Shown here: positions 32,885-41,666 of the stretch, piece by piece
Position numbering within the stretch: the stretch's first letter is position 1
How the letters are laid out: each line of letters starts with the position of its first letter
Assembly: GCA_003242885.1 (NCBI GenBank)
Contig: QKMZ01000005.1
Location: 496,001-560,000 of the forward strand
Length of the DNA: 64,000 nt
Direction of reading: 5' to 3'
DNA from: Candidatus Melainabacteria bacterium
Lineage (GTDB): Bacteria; Cyanobacteriota; Vampirovibrionia; Obscuribacterales; Obscuribacteraceae
Program-made: the position numbers and the translations under genes
The notes under the pieces: model-generated
The model's database searches: none
What the model saw: only the letters and a program-made list of their open reading frames with translations
Told to the model about the DNA's origin: nothing

Positions 32885-34858
32885 CTATTTGTCTGTTTTT
32901 TTCTTCGCCGGCCTATCCGTCATCTCTGCATCGTTGCCTTTTGCTTGTTGAATTTCTACAGGGTAGCTGATTATCAATTTGCGCGGCTTCGTACCCTTTG
33001 GCGGATGCGCAACAGCGCAAAGCCAAGAGCCATTCGTGTTGCCTCGCCAGACGCACTGTCCGTTGGCATCTGCCGTCAGGTCATCGGTTATCTCGATTGG
33101 CCTTTTCAGGGGGACCGGAAACTTGTTTTCGACCGGAGTGACACCACGATCGGTGCCTGCATAAAGAGTGACTTTTGAACCCGGGATAACGTTGTTTATT
33201 TTTGCAATGACTTTCTCTTTTTTGAAGGCGGAGAGCACGTTTTCAGTAATCGGCACAATCCTTGATGGTAACTGAGGTTTTATTGAAGGGTGTGCTTCCA
33301 GATATTGTCTAAATGGAATTCCGACGCGCTCGGGTGTGTTGACTATGTTCTTCGCATCTTTGAAGTCATACCCTTCGCCCGATTGGAACGTGTAGTTATT
33401 GATCGCGACTTTGTATTCTTTGTTCTGATCTACTGGACTGTAAGAGCCATCTTTGTCTTCAGCAAGAGCAAAAACAAGTCGTTCCCCGCGTTTTCTGGTT
33501 GGATCGTAGCCAATTTTAAGCCCATGCACATCCAGAAATCTGCCGCCTGCTGGTCCGGACACGCTATGCTCAATTGCGCCCAGCAGCGCTTTTCCTTTAA
33601 TGGTTGCGAATGTGAGGCGATTGTCGAAAGGCAAAATCTCTTGAACTTTTTCAAGCGATATCGGACCCTTTTCAATACGACCGCGCATCCCACCTCTATT
33701 GTGTACGCTTATTGTTGTTCCGTATGATTTGCCTGCTTCACAGAGCGCATCCGTGATCAGGTCCCCCAGCGCGGAATCCCATGGATAGGCTGTCCAACGA
33801 TTGTCGAAGGCGTCTTCTGCTTGAGAAACTATTGTGCGGCGCAGGGGAAGAAGTGGTTCTACCTTCTTATCTATATACGCCTTCATGGCCGGATCTTCGG
33901 GTATTTTATCGGTGATATTGATGAGCCTGTATTTAGTGTCGGCTGCATCCATTCTGCCGTCTTTGTCAAAGGCTAGATCAAGCCGTCCAAGCGCTCGCCC
34001 ATAGCTTCCTGTCTGAACGATTATGGTTTTCGAGCTGTCATCGTGCTCGACAAAAATTGCTTTGTCCAGGCGAGTATGGCTGTGTCCACCGATGATGACG
34101 TCAATTTCCGGAATCGCTTGCGATATTTGCTGATCGAAGTCTGTACCGCAATGCGTCACAGCGACGATGTGATTGACTCCTTTTCTTTCAATTTCTTTGA
34201 CTGTTGCTCTAACAGGAATCAGCCAGTCATCATTCATGTGCTTGATTTTTACGCCTCCCAGCGAGAGTGAAAGGCGCTCTAATTCTGGGGTCATCACGCC
34301 TAAAAAACCGACTTTCTGTCCGGCGATTTCCTTTATTACGTAAGGCTTGATGACTGCCTTAAGGTCCGGCTGCGCCTCGGCATCGATATTCGTGCAGAGG
34401 ACGTCAAACTTTGCGTTTTTCAACTGTTTGCCGAGATTTTCCGCTCCATCGTCAAACTCATGATTGCCAATGGTGTACATGTCGTAGCCGATCTGGTTAA
34501 GCAGAGAAACTTCGACCTCTCCGTGGTAATGAGTGAATAGTGGTGTCCCTTGGAACATATCTCCCGCGTCGATAACGACGGTGTTTGGAGTATTGCTCTT
34601 AATCGAGTGAATCAAGTGTCCCAGGCGTGCCAACCCGCCGACTACACGTCCCCTTTCCGAGAAGGGCTCCGCGTGCGAGTGAAGGTCATTGGTATGTAGT
34701 ATGGTGAAATGTAAGGCTTCATCTGCCGCCCGTGTATCAGAAGTCAGGGCGGAAACGTGCGCAACGCCGAGGAGGCTCAACGTTATGACCGCGAGCTTTA
34801 AAAATCGCCTGACCTTGAGATTGTTTGTTGGGGCTTTTTCTTTTTGCATGTTTGCCAT
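32885..34858 (-). CDS. secreted 5'-nucleotidase / UDP-sugar hydrolase family protein
   Basis: Periplasmic or surface metallophosphoesterase that removes phosphate from nucleotides; 657 residues. The N-terminus has a hydrophobic signal (LAVITLSLLGVAHVSAL). Metal-site motifs are intact: HTNDLHSHAEP, VIDAGDMFQGT, TIGNHEFDDG and GGHSHT. The 5'-nucleotidase C-terminal substrate domain follows (NRGGMRGRIEKGPI, DNRLTFATIKG, INNYTFQSGEGYDF). The last ~110 residues form an additional segment with one Cys pair (GQCVWRGNTNGSWLC) and a Lys-rich end that I do not recognise. AAGGAAG precedes ATG 34858. The first 74 bases overlap a divergent gene. Confidence 0.93.
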   Translation of the reverse strand: MANMQKEKAPTNNLKVRRFLKLAVITLSLLGVAHVSALTSDTRAADEALHFTILHTNDLHSHAEPFSERGRVVGGLARLGHLIHSIKSNTPNTVVIDAGDMFQGTPLFTHYHGEVEVSLLNQIGYDMYTIGNHEFDDGAENLGKQLKNAKFDVLCTNIDAEAQPDLKAVIKPYVIKEIAGQKVGFLGVMTPELERLSLSLGGVKIKHMNDDWLIPVRATVKEIERKGVNHIVAVTHCGTDFDQQISQAIPEIDVIIGGHSHTRLDKAIFVEHDDSSKTIIVQTGSYGRALGRLDLAFDKDGRMDAADTKYRLINITDKIPEDPAMKAYIDKKVEPLLPLRRTIVSQAEDAFDNRWTAYPWDSALGDLITDALCEAGKSYGTTISVHNRGGMRGRIEKGPISLEKVQEILPFDNRLTFATIKGKALLGAIEHSVSGPAGGRFLDVHGLKIGYDPTRKRGERLVFALAEDKDGSYSPVDQNKEYKVAINNYTFQSGEGYDFKDAKNIVNTPERVGIPFRQYLEAHPSIKPQLPSRIVPITENVLSAFKKEKVIAKINNVIPGSKVTLYAGTDRGVTPVENKFPVPLKRPIEITDDLTADANGQCVWRGNTNGSWLCAVAHPPKGTKPRKLIISYPVEIQQAKGNDAEMTDRPAKKKTDK

Positions 34859-35468
34859 GACTTCCTTCGGTGCGCCTATTAATGTATACGGTCAAGTGCC
34901 AGGAAAAGTTCGAAGTTTGGACGTAGAATTTGTGCCCGAACCAGGATGTCCGGTAGCAGTCACCAATGGACGCGCCGAATTGGATCTAGATCCGTTCGAT
35001 GTGCCAATGGATGCTCGCATCTATATTGATTATAAGAATATTTCGCAAAGAGCAATCTCGGCTGTCAAGTTCCGGCTGCGTTTTACTGACGCTGAAATGA
35101 AGGATCGCGGCACTTGGCATGCGCCTGATATGGAATTGCTGGCTCCGGGGGCCAGCGGGACGGAAAAGTGGAAACAAGAAAGAGTTGATCCCAGAGCAAC
35201 TTCTTTGAAAGTGCGAATTTTACAAGTGAAGTTTCAGGACAATTCCCATTGGGAGAGCGTCAAAATGGCCGAACTCGCACCGAATTCCGCTGGTGCCACC
35301 AGTGGAGGTGGCGGCAGCAGAATGCATTCTGCGCCAGAGTCACGATCGAATTCGATAATTCCAGAGCTTCCGCAGCAACAATCCCCACCTTCAAACGCTG
35401 GCCAAAAGGGCGATAGCGGTGGGCAAACTGCTCCGGCAAACCAGGATCCGTTTACTCTGGGGCGGTAG
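34785..35468 (+). CDS. secreted hypothetical protein with Pro/Gly/Gln-rich tail
   Basis: 227 residues from ATG 34785, which has GAGGAGG nine bases upstream and yields a signal peptide (hydrophobic LFVGAFSFCMFAMTSFG). A beta-rich middle domain follows, with PVAVTNGRAELDLDPF, and then a disordered Ser/Gly/Pro/Gln-rich C-terminus. The middle domain reads like an immunoglobulin-like or FxLYD-type fold but I cannot name it. Its signal-peptide codons overlap the 5' end of the 5'-nucleotidase gene on the other strand; later ATGs at 34848 and 34857 would avoid much of the overlap but lose the signal. Confidence 0.65.
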   Translation: MTASFKNRLTLRLFVGAFSFCMFAMTSFGAPINVYGQVPGKVRSLDVEFVPEPGCPVAVTNGRAELDLDPFDVPMDARIYIDYKNISQRAISAVKFRLRFTDAEMKDRGTWHAPDMELLAPGASGTEKWKQERVDPRATSLKVRILQVKFQDNSHWESVKMAELAPNSAGATSGGGGSRMHSAPESRSNSIIPELPQQQSPPSNAGQKGDSGGQTAPANQDPFTLGR

Positions 35469-35657
35469 CGCCGGTGGTGCGTCCGATATTTTAGTCTGAA
35501 CCGGACTTAATGAGCACGAATTAACAACTATACTGATTTTTCAAATAAATACAAGTCTTTTCGCATATCAGTTTGCGATGTATTGTATATGCAACATGAT
35601 GGCTCTTTGTCACCGCAGAGAGCCTTTACAAGAGAATATTTTTGAAAGAAGGGCGAA

Positions 35658-36077
35658 ATGACGGCGCTTTTGTCGCTTGCACCTGTAGCAGCCGCCTGCT
35701 ACCTCTTAGCCACCCTGAAAGGGCACCTTGTGCTCCTTTTTTTCCTCGCTGCCAGTCTTGCCTGGTGCGTGTGGGCTGTTCTTAGAGAAAGAAGATGTGC
35801 ACAGTTAGAGAGATTGGCTCGTATGGCGGAATACGACAGTATGATCGATGAACAGGCAACAGCCAATGTTGCTGCGACTCCACCAGTGGTGTCACATCCT
35901 CCCGCGCAGATCCCGGACTTTATAGTCAATTACAATTCAGCAGGCAGATCAACGCGCAGAAGTATGGCTCACGCTAGGGTTGCTGAAGTGCCGTCACCGG
36001 CGGTGCAAGATAATTGGCGCCACACTTCAGGTGTCGATACGGTGCGTGCGTTTCCAATGCACAAACTTACTCGTTAA
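35658..36077 (+). CDS. small membrane-anchored hypothetical protein
   Basis: 139 residues. Two hydrophobic segments (LLSLAPVAAACYLLATL and HLVLLFFLAASLAWCVWAVL) form a hairpin, followed by a basic helix and a Pro/Ser/Arg-rich cytoplasmic tail. GAAGGG before the ATG and a terminator after the stop support a real single gene. Family not recognised. Confidence 0.6.
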   Translation: MTALLSLAPVAAACYLLATLKGHLVLLFFLAASLAWCVWAVLRERRCAQLERLARMAEYDSMIDEQATANVAATPPVVSHPPAQIPDFIVNYNSAGRSTRRSMAHARVAEVPSPAVQDNWRHTSGVDTVRAFPMHKLTR

Positions 36078-36104
36078 TCTGAAATACTGACAGCTAAGGT
36101 TCAC

Positions 36105-36138
36105 GCCTCAAGTGCATCTACACTTGGGGCTTTTTCTT
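36105..36138 (+). terminator. intrinsic terminator
   Basis: GCCTCAAGTG (36105-36114) pairs with CACTTGGGGC (36121-36130), loop CATCTA, one G-T pair, then TTTTTCTTT. It closes the transcript of the gene at 35658. Confidence 0.88.
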
Positions 36139-36172
36139 TGGTTTCTTTCGGGTAACTCATCTGCCTGTTAAT

Positions 36173-36329
36173 GGGAAACCATATAAGGAAAACCTTGGAG
36201 ATTGTTGTTTTTGCAGATTTTTATGTAGAAAGGCGGTTTTCCAGAGAATCCTTCGGGGTTTCCCTATAAAGGTGATACAGGTTTCGATGGCATAAGTAAA
36301 CTAAGGAATTCGGGGAATCCAGTATTCCC
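36173..36329. promoter_or_regulatory. nested inverted repeats upstream of the GAF-like gene
   Basis: GGGAAACC (36173-36180) and GGAAAACC (36187-36194) are matched in reverse order by GGTTTTCC (36235-36242) and GGTTTCCC (36257-36264). A separate hairpin GGGAAT-CCAGT-ATTCCC lies at 36313-36329. All are exact arm matches. Function is unknown; an RNA leader or operator region of the gene at 36409 is possible. Confidence 0.45.
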
Positions 36330-36408
36330 GCTGGGGTCGAAATCATAGGTAATCCCTTGGAGCGAACAACCCTGAGAGGTTTGTGGTTCTAGCCAGAGCC
36401 ATTTCTTC

Positions 36409-37188
36409 ATGTTTTCAATAGAAACATTCAGTTTGCAAGATATGACCGAGCTCAGCGCCGAAATTCGCGAGCTGGGATCAGGGGCGCGCACTCAGGAAAG
36501 CGTCGCCGATCGTATCGTCAAACATTTGTACGATGGATTTACTTTGAAGAAGAGCGGTGAGAAGGCCTTTGCTCTGGCTCGCTTTTTTATCAGCATGCCG
36601 TTCAGAGATCTCGAGCCTCCACTCAAACGATTTGTCGAATCTAGGCGGGTGGAGCATGAGGATATTCGACCCGATACCCGCTGCCTGACCTTGCTTGCCT
36701 CGCATGGCGAGAAGCCTGAATGGTGCGACCGTAATAGGTCCTTGGATCATCGTGCCATTCCTATCGACAGCCCCGACCTGGCAAAGGAATTGCCTATGGT
36801 TGCTTTACTCTGTAAACAGTTTGGTATTGAGTCGCATTCGGTAGCCGATGTTCTCCTCTCCAATCAGGAGCGGCAGCCACAATCTCTTGCCACTACTGAT
36901 AGTGACGTCGTTATGGATCAGGATCAAGCGACTTTCAACGTTTTTTTTGTGCAAGAAGCTTTGGAATCGCCATACATTTATGCGCAGGAGGATTTCGTCA
37001 AACCTTATGGAATACGCTCCGTGCTTGGTTATGGTGGTATTTTGTCTGCCGGTCAAATTTTTGCAGTGATCCTTTTTTCGCGTGCTTCAATCAAGCGAGA
37101 AGTTGCCCAGCGATTCAAACCTCTGGCTCTCTCGACAAAGAACGCACTGTTGCAGGTGCCACAAGATAAAGTTTTCGACTTGCTCTGA
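36409..37188 (+). CDS. stand-alone GAF-like sensory protein
   Basis: 259-residue soluble protein. An N-terminal helical part (residues 1-80) with LARFFISMPFRDL is followed by a domain with FFVQEALESPYI, EDFVKPYGIRSVLGYGG and GQIFAVILFSR. I know this combination as an N-terminal sensory module fused to histidine kinases or cyclases in other bacteria; here it is free, with no output domain. The expected role is binding a small ligand or partner, but nothing in the sequence shows the ligand. No clear SD. A structured region lies upstream and the murJ stop is convergent downstream. Confidence 0.6.
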   Translation: MFSIETFSLQDMTELSAEIRELGSGARTQESVADRIVKHLYDGFTLKKSGEKAFALARFFISMPFRDLEPPLKRFVESRRVEHEDIRPDTRCLTLLASHGEKPEWCDRNRSLDHRAIPIDSPDLAKELPMVALLCKQFGIESHSVADVLLSNQERQPQSLATTDSDVVMDQDQATFNVFFVQEALESPYIYAQEDFVKPYGIRSVLGYGGILSAGQIFAVILFSRASIKREVAQRFKPLALSTKNALLQVPQDKVFDLL

Positions 37189-37228
37189 CATTTCGCTAGA
37201 AGACCGATTGGCAGTAAGGTTGCAGCTT

Positions 37229-39097
37229 CTACTTTCGACGCTTAATCAGCCTGCTCGCCACGCTCGAAGGCTCTTCTAGTTTGAACAAAATACAAATAAT
37301 CAAATACGCAACCAGTCCCAGTCCGCAGGAAAGAGACAACGATATGACTTGTCCGACAAAATTTTGCGGAATCAATTGAGTTGTCTGACCCGATACCAAC
37401 CAGGCAATGGCACCGCAAGCGGCAGAAGCTATAAGCATTATTGCTGTCGGATAAACGAGTTTTGTTGTGCCCAACCGACCGATTTTCTTGCGTGCAAAAA
37501 ATGTCAGCGCGAATAAGTTGAACACCGTCACCAGCGTCGTTGCAATTGCGATACCCGCAATGCCTGTCTTCATTTGAGAGACGAACAACCAGTCGAGGAC
37601 TGTCTGGAGAATGATGGCGGCAATCGCGACAAGGAAAGGAGTTTTTGAATCCTGGTGTGCATAAAAGACTCTTGTGATAAGGTCCCGTGCAAGATAGAAG
37701 AAAATGCCTGGCGCCAGAAAGAGCATGACTGTAGTAACCATTTCGGTCGAATGAGTCGTGAATTTACCGCGCTCGAAGAGTAGCTTGATTATTGGTGTCG
37801 GGATAGCCATCAATAGTGCGGCAATCGGCAAGGCGAGAAACCAGAGCAAGCGTAGCGCTTTGGACAACTCGCTCTTCAGATCGTCGATGCGATTAGTCGC
37901 AACCTGTTCTGTGAAGCGCGGCAGAATTGGCACCAGCATAGCGGTAAGCAAGACCCCGAGCGGCAATTGAATCAAGCGATTAGCATTGACGATGGCCGTC
38001 CAACCGCCTTCCTGGATCGTCGACGTGAAATAAAGATGGACATACAGGCTGATTTGCCCGATTGATGTGCTGAATGCAGCCGGTCCGAGCATCAGCAAAT
38101 ACTCTTTCAAACCAGGGTGAAGATCAGTCGAAAATCGCCACTTGAGTGGTGTTTTCAGCATGCCTGGGATTTGAACGACTGCTTGTCCGATGGCGCCTGC
38201 AAGCGTTGCCCATGCCAAGCAGACGATGCCAGCTGAGTCACCAAAGCAGAACACAGCGATGATAATTGCCAGACTTGCAATCGCCGGAGAGAACGATGGC
38301 CAGAAGATTTTGTTGTATACATTCAAGACGCCATAGGAAAGTCCTACAAATCCCGATATTGCTACAAGCGGCAACATAATGCGAATTTGTTTGACTGTTT
38401 CATCCCAGTATTCTTGCCGGTGTTCCACAGCCAGAGCGCTAGAAGGCGCGATTATCTGGATGAGATCCGGTGCAAAGTAATAGATCAAAATCGAAGGAGC
38501 AATTAAGAAAAGCATGGTGGCAAGAAAAATCTGCACCATCATCCGACCGCTGTCCGGATCATCTTTTTTGGGTGTAAGAACGGCTACTGATGAGGAATGG
38601 AATGGTCCGCCCAGTCCGCCGAATAAGATAAGAATGTTGCCGGTGAATAGAGTTGCGTTATTAAATGCATCAGACAAATAGTTGGTGCCGAACGCCTGGA
38701 GGACCACAATGTCGCGAATGAGACCGGCACATTTTGAAAGCACCGTAAGAATTGCCACGATGCCGAATGTTTTTCCAAGCGACTGCTTCTTTCCACCCGA
38801 ACTTGCTTCGCCAGAACCACCAGGTGTTCCTTTGTCTCCGCCAGCTCCAGAGCCAGAGTCTCCAGAGCCTTTATCTGCCCCTTGAGCGGTTTCCTCTTGA
38901 GACTTTTCGTCCTCTTCTGACAGTTCTGCCAATTCATTTATTTCGCCGTCAGAAACGGCAAAGGGCTCGCTGGCAAGCGCCTGCAAAAGTGCTGCATCTT
39001 TTGCGTCTTTTGTATCTTCGCCCTCTGCTTCTGCTTCCTTCAGATTGGGAGCATCCGGCTTATATGGCTGATCTGCCGACACTTGGCGGCTCCTCAC
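37229..39097 (-). CDS. murJ: lipid II flippase MurJ with long acidic N-terminal extension
   Basis: Polytopic membrane protein that flips lipid II across the inner membrane for peptidoglycan synthesis. 622 residues from GTG 39097. The MurJ body begins near residue 105 with SLGKTFGIVAILTVLSKCAGLIRD and has about fourteen helices, including FGLGGPFHSS-type and PILPRFTEQ segments. Before it lies a ~105-residue Asp/Glu/Gly/Ser-rich disordered region not found in typical MurJ. No SD precedes the GTG, so the start may be internal. It follows ftsI by 71 bases on the same strand within a division-gene block. Confidence 0.92.
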   Translation of the reverse strand: MRSRQVSADQPYKPDAPNLKEAEAEGEDTKDAKDAALLQALASEPFAVSDGEINELAELSEEDEKSQEETAQGADKGSGDSGSGAGGDKGTPGGSGEASSGGKKQSLGKTFGIVAILTVLSKCAGLIRDIVVLQAFGTNYLSDAFNNATLFTGNILILFGGLGGPFHSSSVAVLTPKKDDPDSGRMMVQIFLATMLFLIAPSILIYYFAPDLIQIIAPSSALAVEHRQEYWDETVKQIRIMLPLVAISGFVGLSYGVLNVYNKIFWPSFSPAIASLAIIIAVFCFGDSAGIVCLAWATLAGAIGQAVVQIPGMLKTPLKWRFSTDLHPGLKEYLLMLGPAAFSTSIGQISLYVHLYFTSTIQEGGWTAIVNANRLIQLPLGVLLTAMLVPILPRFTEQVATNRIDDLKSELSKALRLLWFLALPIAALLMAIPTPIIKLLFERGKFTTHSTEMVTTVMLFLAPGIFFYLARDLITRVFYAHQDSKTPFLVAIAAIILQTVLDWLFVSQMKTGIAGIAIATTLVTVFNLFALTFFARKKIGRLGTTKLVYPTAIMLIASAACGAIAWLVSGQTTQLIPQNFVGQVISLSLSCGLGLVAYLIICILFKLEEPSSVASRLIKRRK

Positions 39098-39168
39098 TGA
39101 ATCAAGTCAATATTAGCGCTTTGGCGCAAGGCTTAGCGTAGGAAAAACCCGCAGTTTTGCATATCCTG

Positions 39169-41076
39169 TTAGCGGTGTTGCTCTTGCTCACGTTGTTCGC
39201 GAACATGTGCTTCGCTGGCATACTTAACCGAAGGTGCCTCAGGTGTCGGAGCCAACTTACGATTGAGTGCTTTCAATGGATCTTGCGCTAAGGTCTTGTC
39301 GGCAGACTCTTTGCCGGGCTCGCCGCTGGGTGGAATACCTAGATAGCGTGCCGCCTCCATTGCAATTGCATTGAAAACAGGACCTGCCACGGTGTTACCC
39401 CAGCGACCGTCCGTTTGTGGGCTGTCGACGACGACAATTCCTACCAGTTGCGGGTTGTTAGCGGGCAAGAATCCAACGAAGGACGCGATAGTTTGGCCAG
39501 CAAGATAACCTCTGCCGCTGGCTGAAACCTTCTGTGCTGTTCCGGTCTTACCGGCAACTCGATAGCCAGGAACTTTTCCTGCGATTTGAGTTCCCATGGC
39601 AATGTTGTCGGCGAGCAATCCAGCTACGTGATGCGCTACGGCTGGCGAGATGACTTCACGTTTTACAGGTTCGGTCCACTTTTCAGTAACACCGGTACGC
39701 GGGTCATAGATTCTGCGAATCAAGTGCGGTTGCATCCAGACTCCGCTGTTTGCAACAGCTCCAACAGCTGCCATCAGTTGTAGTGGCGTAACAGCAATCG
39801 CTCCCTGTCCAAATCCTGTCGTAGCAGCATCAAGCGGCTTCCAGAATTTGTGGTTGAGCAAGAGACCATGCGATTCTCCAGGCAGGTCGATACCAGTTGG
39901 TTGACCGACGCCGAATTTTTGCAGCATGTCGTGGAAAACTTTCGGAGGCATCATCATCGCAATTTGTGCCGAGGCAATATTGCTGGAGTGGATGAATAGA
40001 TGCAGGAGGTCAATGGAGCCGTGTCCGCCATCGTGGTTCCGGATGGTGCGATTGCCTACTGTGAGCGAGCCGCCATCATAGAAAGTGGTTGAATTCTTGA
40101 TGACTCCGGTTTCCAATCCTGAGCATACAGTGAGGATCTTGAAGGTTGATCCCGGTTGATAAACGTCAACCATCGACCAGTTCTTTGTGGTTTCCAGCGC
40201 ATACTTGTGATAGCGGTTTGGATCGTATGGCGGATAATTTGCCCAAGCGAGTATCTCGCCGGTTGTGGGATCAGCAAACAGTGCTGTTCCTTTCAATGCA
40301 GATGAGTGGCGGCACATCGCTGCCAATTCTTTTTCGGCTAGGTGCTGCAAATAGTTGTCGATCGTCAGTTCGACGTGGCGACCGAGAGGCGGAGAAATTC
40401 CCCAGTCAGCATTCTGTTCTTTGACTAGGATGCTGCGACCGTGTCCATCTAATTGTGGAGTCGGCATTGCGCCAGTATTTTTGAGAAGGTTCTCTTCTTT
40501 TTGCTCGATACCACCTTGTCCTTTCGTATCCATATTTACGTAGCCGAGCAAGTGAGCGGCTAACTGTCCTTCAGGATAATGGCGGAAAGGACGCGGGACG
40601 ATGTCGACGCCCGGCCAGTTCAAAGCTTGAATTTCATCGACCATCTCACGCTCGAGGTGGCGCGATAAGGTGATGACTGGATAGCCAGAATTCATCAACT
40701 TATAGACTTTTTCTACCGGTTGACGGGTGATTCGGGCGAGAATTTCTGATGCTTCCGCAATGCCGGCTTTGATTAGTTTTGGATGGATATAGATATCGTA
40801 TCTGGTGGTATCAATTGCCAGTGGCAAACCATGTCTATCAGTGATTGCACCTCTGTGCACCAGAAGATTATGCTGCTGCCGCTGAATATGCGCTTTCTGC
40901 TTCAATTCTGGGCCAACGATTATTTGTAAGTAGTAGAGACGGCCCACAATAAGGAGAAATCCGCCCAGCAGACAGAACTGCCAGAAGCGTAAGCGCCACA
41001 AAGGAGATCTCGGACGTCTGTCATGACGCCGTGAACGACCTCGAGTCCCTAACTCTGGAGGAGACTGAGTGGTCAA
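39169..41076 (-). CDS. ftsI: FtsI/PBP2-class B penicillin-binding protein
   Basis: Peptidoglycan transpeptidase of septal wall synthesis, 635 residues from TTG 41076 with GGGAGG ten bases upstream. One N-terminal membrane helix (FWQFCLLGGFLLIVGRLYYLQ, near residues 30-50), a pedestal domain with RGAITDRHGLPLA, then the transpeptidase with active-site PGSTFK (Ser near 309), HSSN (SxN, near 362) and VAGKTGTAQ (KTG, near 508). The C-terminus is Pro/Gln/Glu-rich. It lies 24 bases after the FtsL-like gene, matching the usual mraW-ftsL-ftsI order. Confidence 0.95.
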   Translation of the reverse strand: MTTQSPPELGTRGRSRRHDRRPRSPLWRLRFWQFCLLGGFLLIVGRLYYLQIIVGPELKQKAHIQRQQHNLLVHRGAITDRHGLPLAIDTTRYDIYIHPKLIKAGIAEASEILARITRQPVEKVYKLMNSGYPVITLSRHLEREMVDEIQALNWPGVDIVPRPFRHYPEGQLAAHLLGYVNMDTKGQGGIEQKEENLLKNTGAMPTPQLDGHGRSILVKEQNADWGISPPLGRHVELTIDNYLQHLAEKELAAMCRHSSALKGTALFADPTTGEILAWANYPPYDPNRYHKYALETTKNWSMVDVYQPGSTFKILTVCSGLETGVIKNSTTFYDGGSLTVGNRTIRNHDGGHGSIDLLHLFIHSSNIASAQIAMMMPPKVFHDMLQKFGVGQPTGIDLPGESHGLLLNHKFWKPLDAATTGFGQGAIAVTPLQLMAAVGAVANSGVWMQPHLIRRIYDPRTGVTEKWTEPVKREVISPAVAHHVAGLLADNIAMGTQIAGKVPGYRVAGKTGTAQKVSASGRGYLAGQTIASFVGFLPANNPQLVGIVVVDSPQTDGRWGNTVAGPVFNAIAMEAARYLGIPPSGEPGKESADKTLAQDPLKALNRKLAPTPEAPSVKYASEAHVREQREQEQHR

Positions 41077-41100
41077 CGTGGAGGGCCTCCCGAACGGAGT

Positions 41101-41592
41101 TTAGTATCCCGACAGTATCGGGAGACTATGCTTGTTAGCTTTGAATGTAACCATTTTCGGTGCAGCAACTTCTTTGACGATGAGAACTTGCTCGGGCACT
41201 TGCAAGCCATGACGTCCGACGACGCTGTCCTGAATACCTTCAAAAGAGATTGCTCTCAAAAGCTGCGCAGACAATTCGGAATTCTGTTCCGACAAACGTC
41301 TGGCTTGTTCTTGCAAACGAGTTACGTCATTTGTACGGGCGACGTCCAAACCGTAACCAAGAATGGCAATGCCACAGAATGCGATAAGCGAAGTACGCAA
41401 AACTTGATTGAGACGCACCACCAGTGGAGCCTTACGGCTGTCGCGATCCTGTGACGGAGCGGAGACTGGAACCAGGTGCGGTCTGGCTTGGGGAGCCGAA
41501 TAGACTATTTGCTTACGAACACCTTCTTGAGACTTTTCGCTTTTTTGGACTGGTTCGGTAAAAGCTAGAAGTTGTGCGGCGTTGCTCGGCAT
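41101..41592 (-). CDS. FtsL-like septum protein
   Basis: 163 residues: a ~60-residue cytoplasmic part, one membrane helix (SLIAFCGIAILGYGLDVA near 68-85) and a periplasmic coiled coil (RLQEQARRLSEQNSELSAQLL). Sequence is too divergent for certain assignment, but topology and the position between rsmH and ftsI match FtsL, which with FtsB and FtsQ recruits FtsI. GGGAG precedes ATG 41592. A short basic tail follows the coil. Confidence 0.75.
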   Translation of the reverse strand: MPSNAAQLLAFTEPVQKSEKSQEGVRKQIVYSAPQARPHLVPVSAPSQDRDSRKAPLVVRLNQVLRTSLIAFCGIAILGYGLDVARTNDVTRLQEQARRLSEQNSELSAQLLRAISFEGIQDSVVGRHGLQVPEQVLIVKEVAAPKMVTFKANKHSLPILSGY

Positions 41593-41666
41593 GTGGTGCT
41601 CCCATCTAGATCCGCCATTGAACGGCGGTAGAAAACGGTAGAAATGATTTCAGAAAAACAGAGGAC

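Noticed and set aside
34689-34784. Earlier start for the secreted gene at 34785
   Set aside because: It would add 32 residues without an SD, bury the signal peptide and deepen the overlap with the 5'-nucleotidase.
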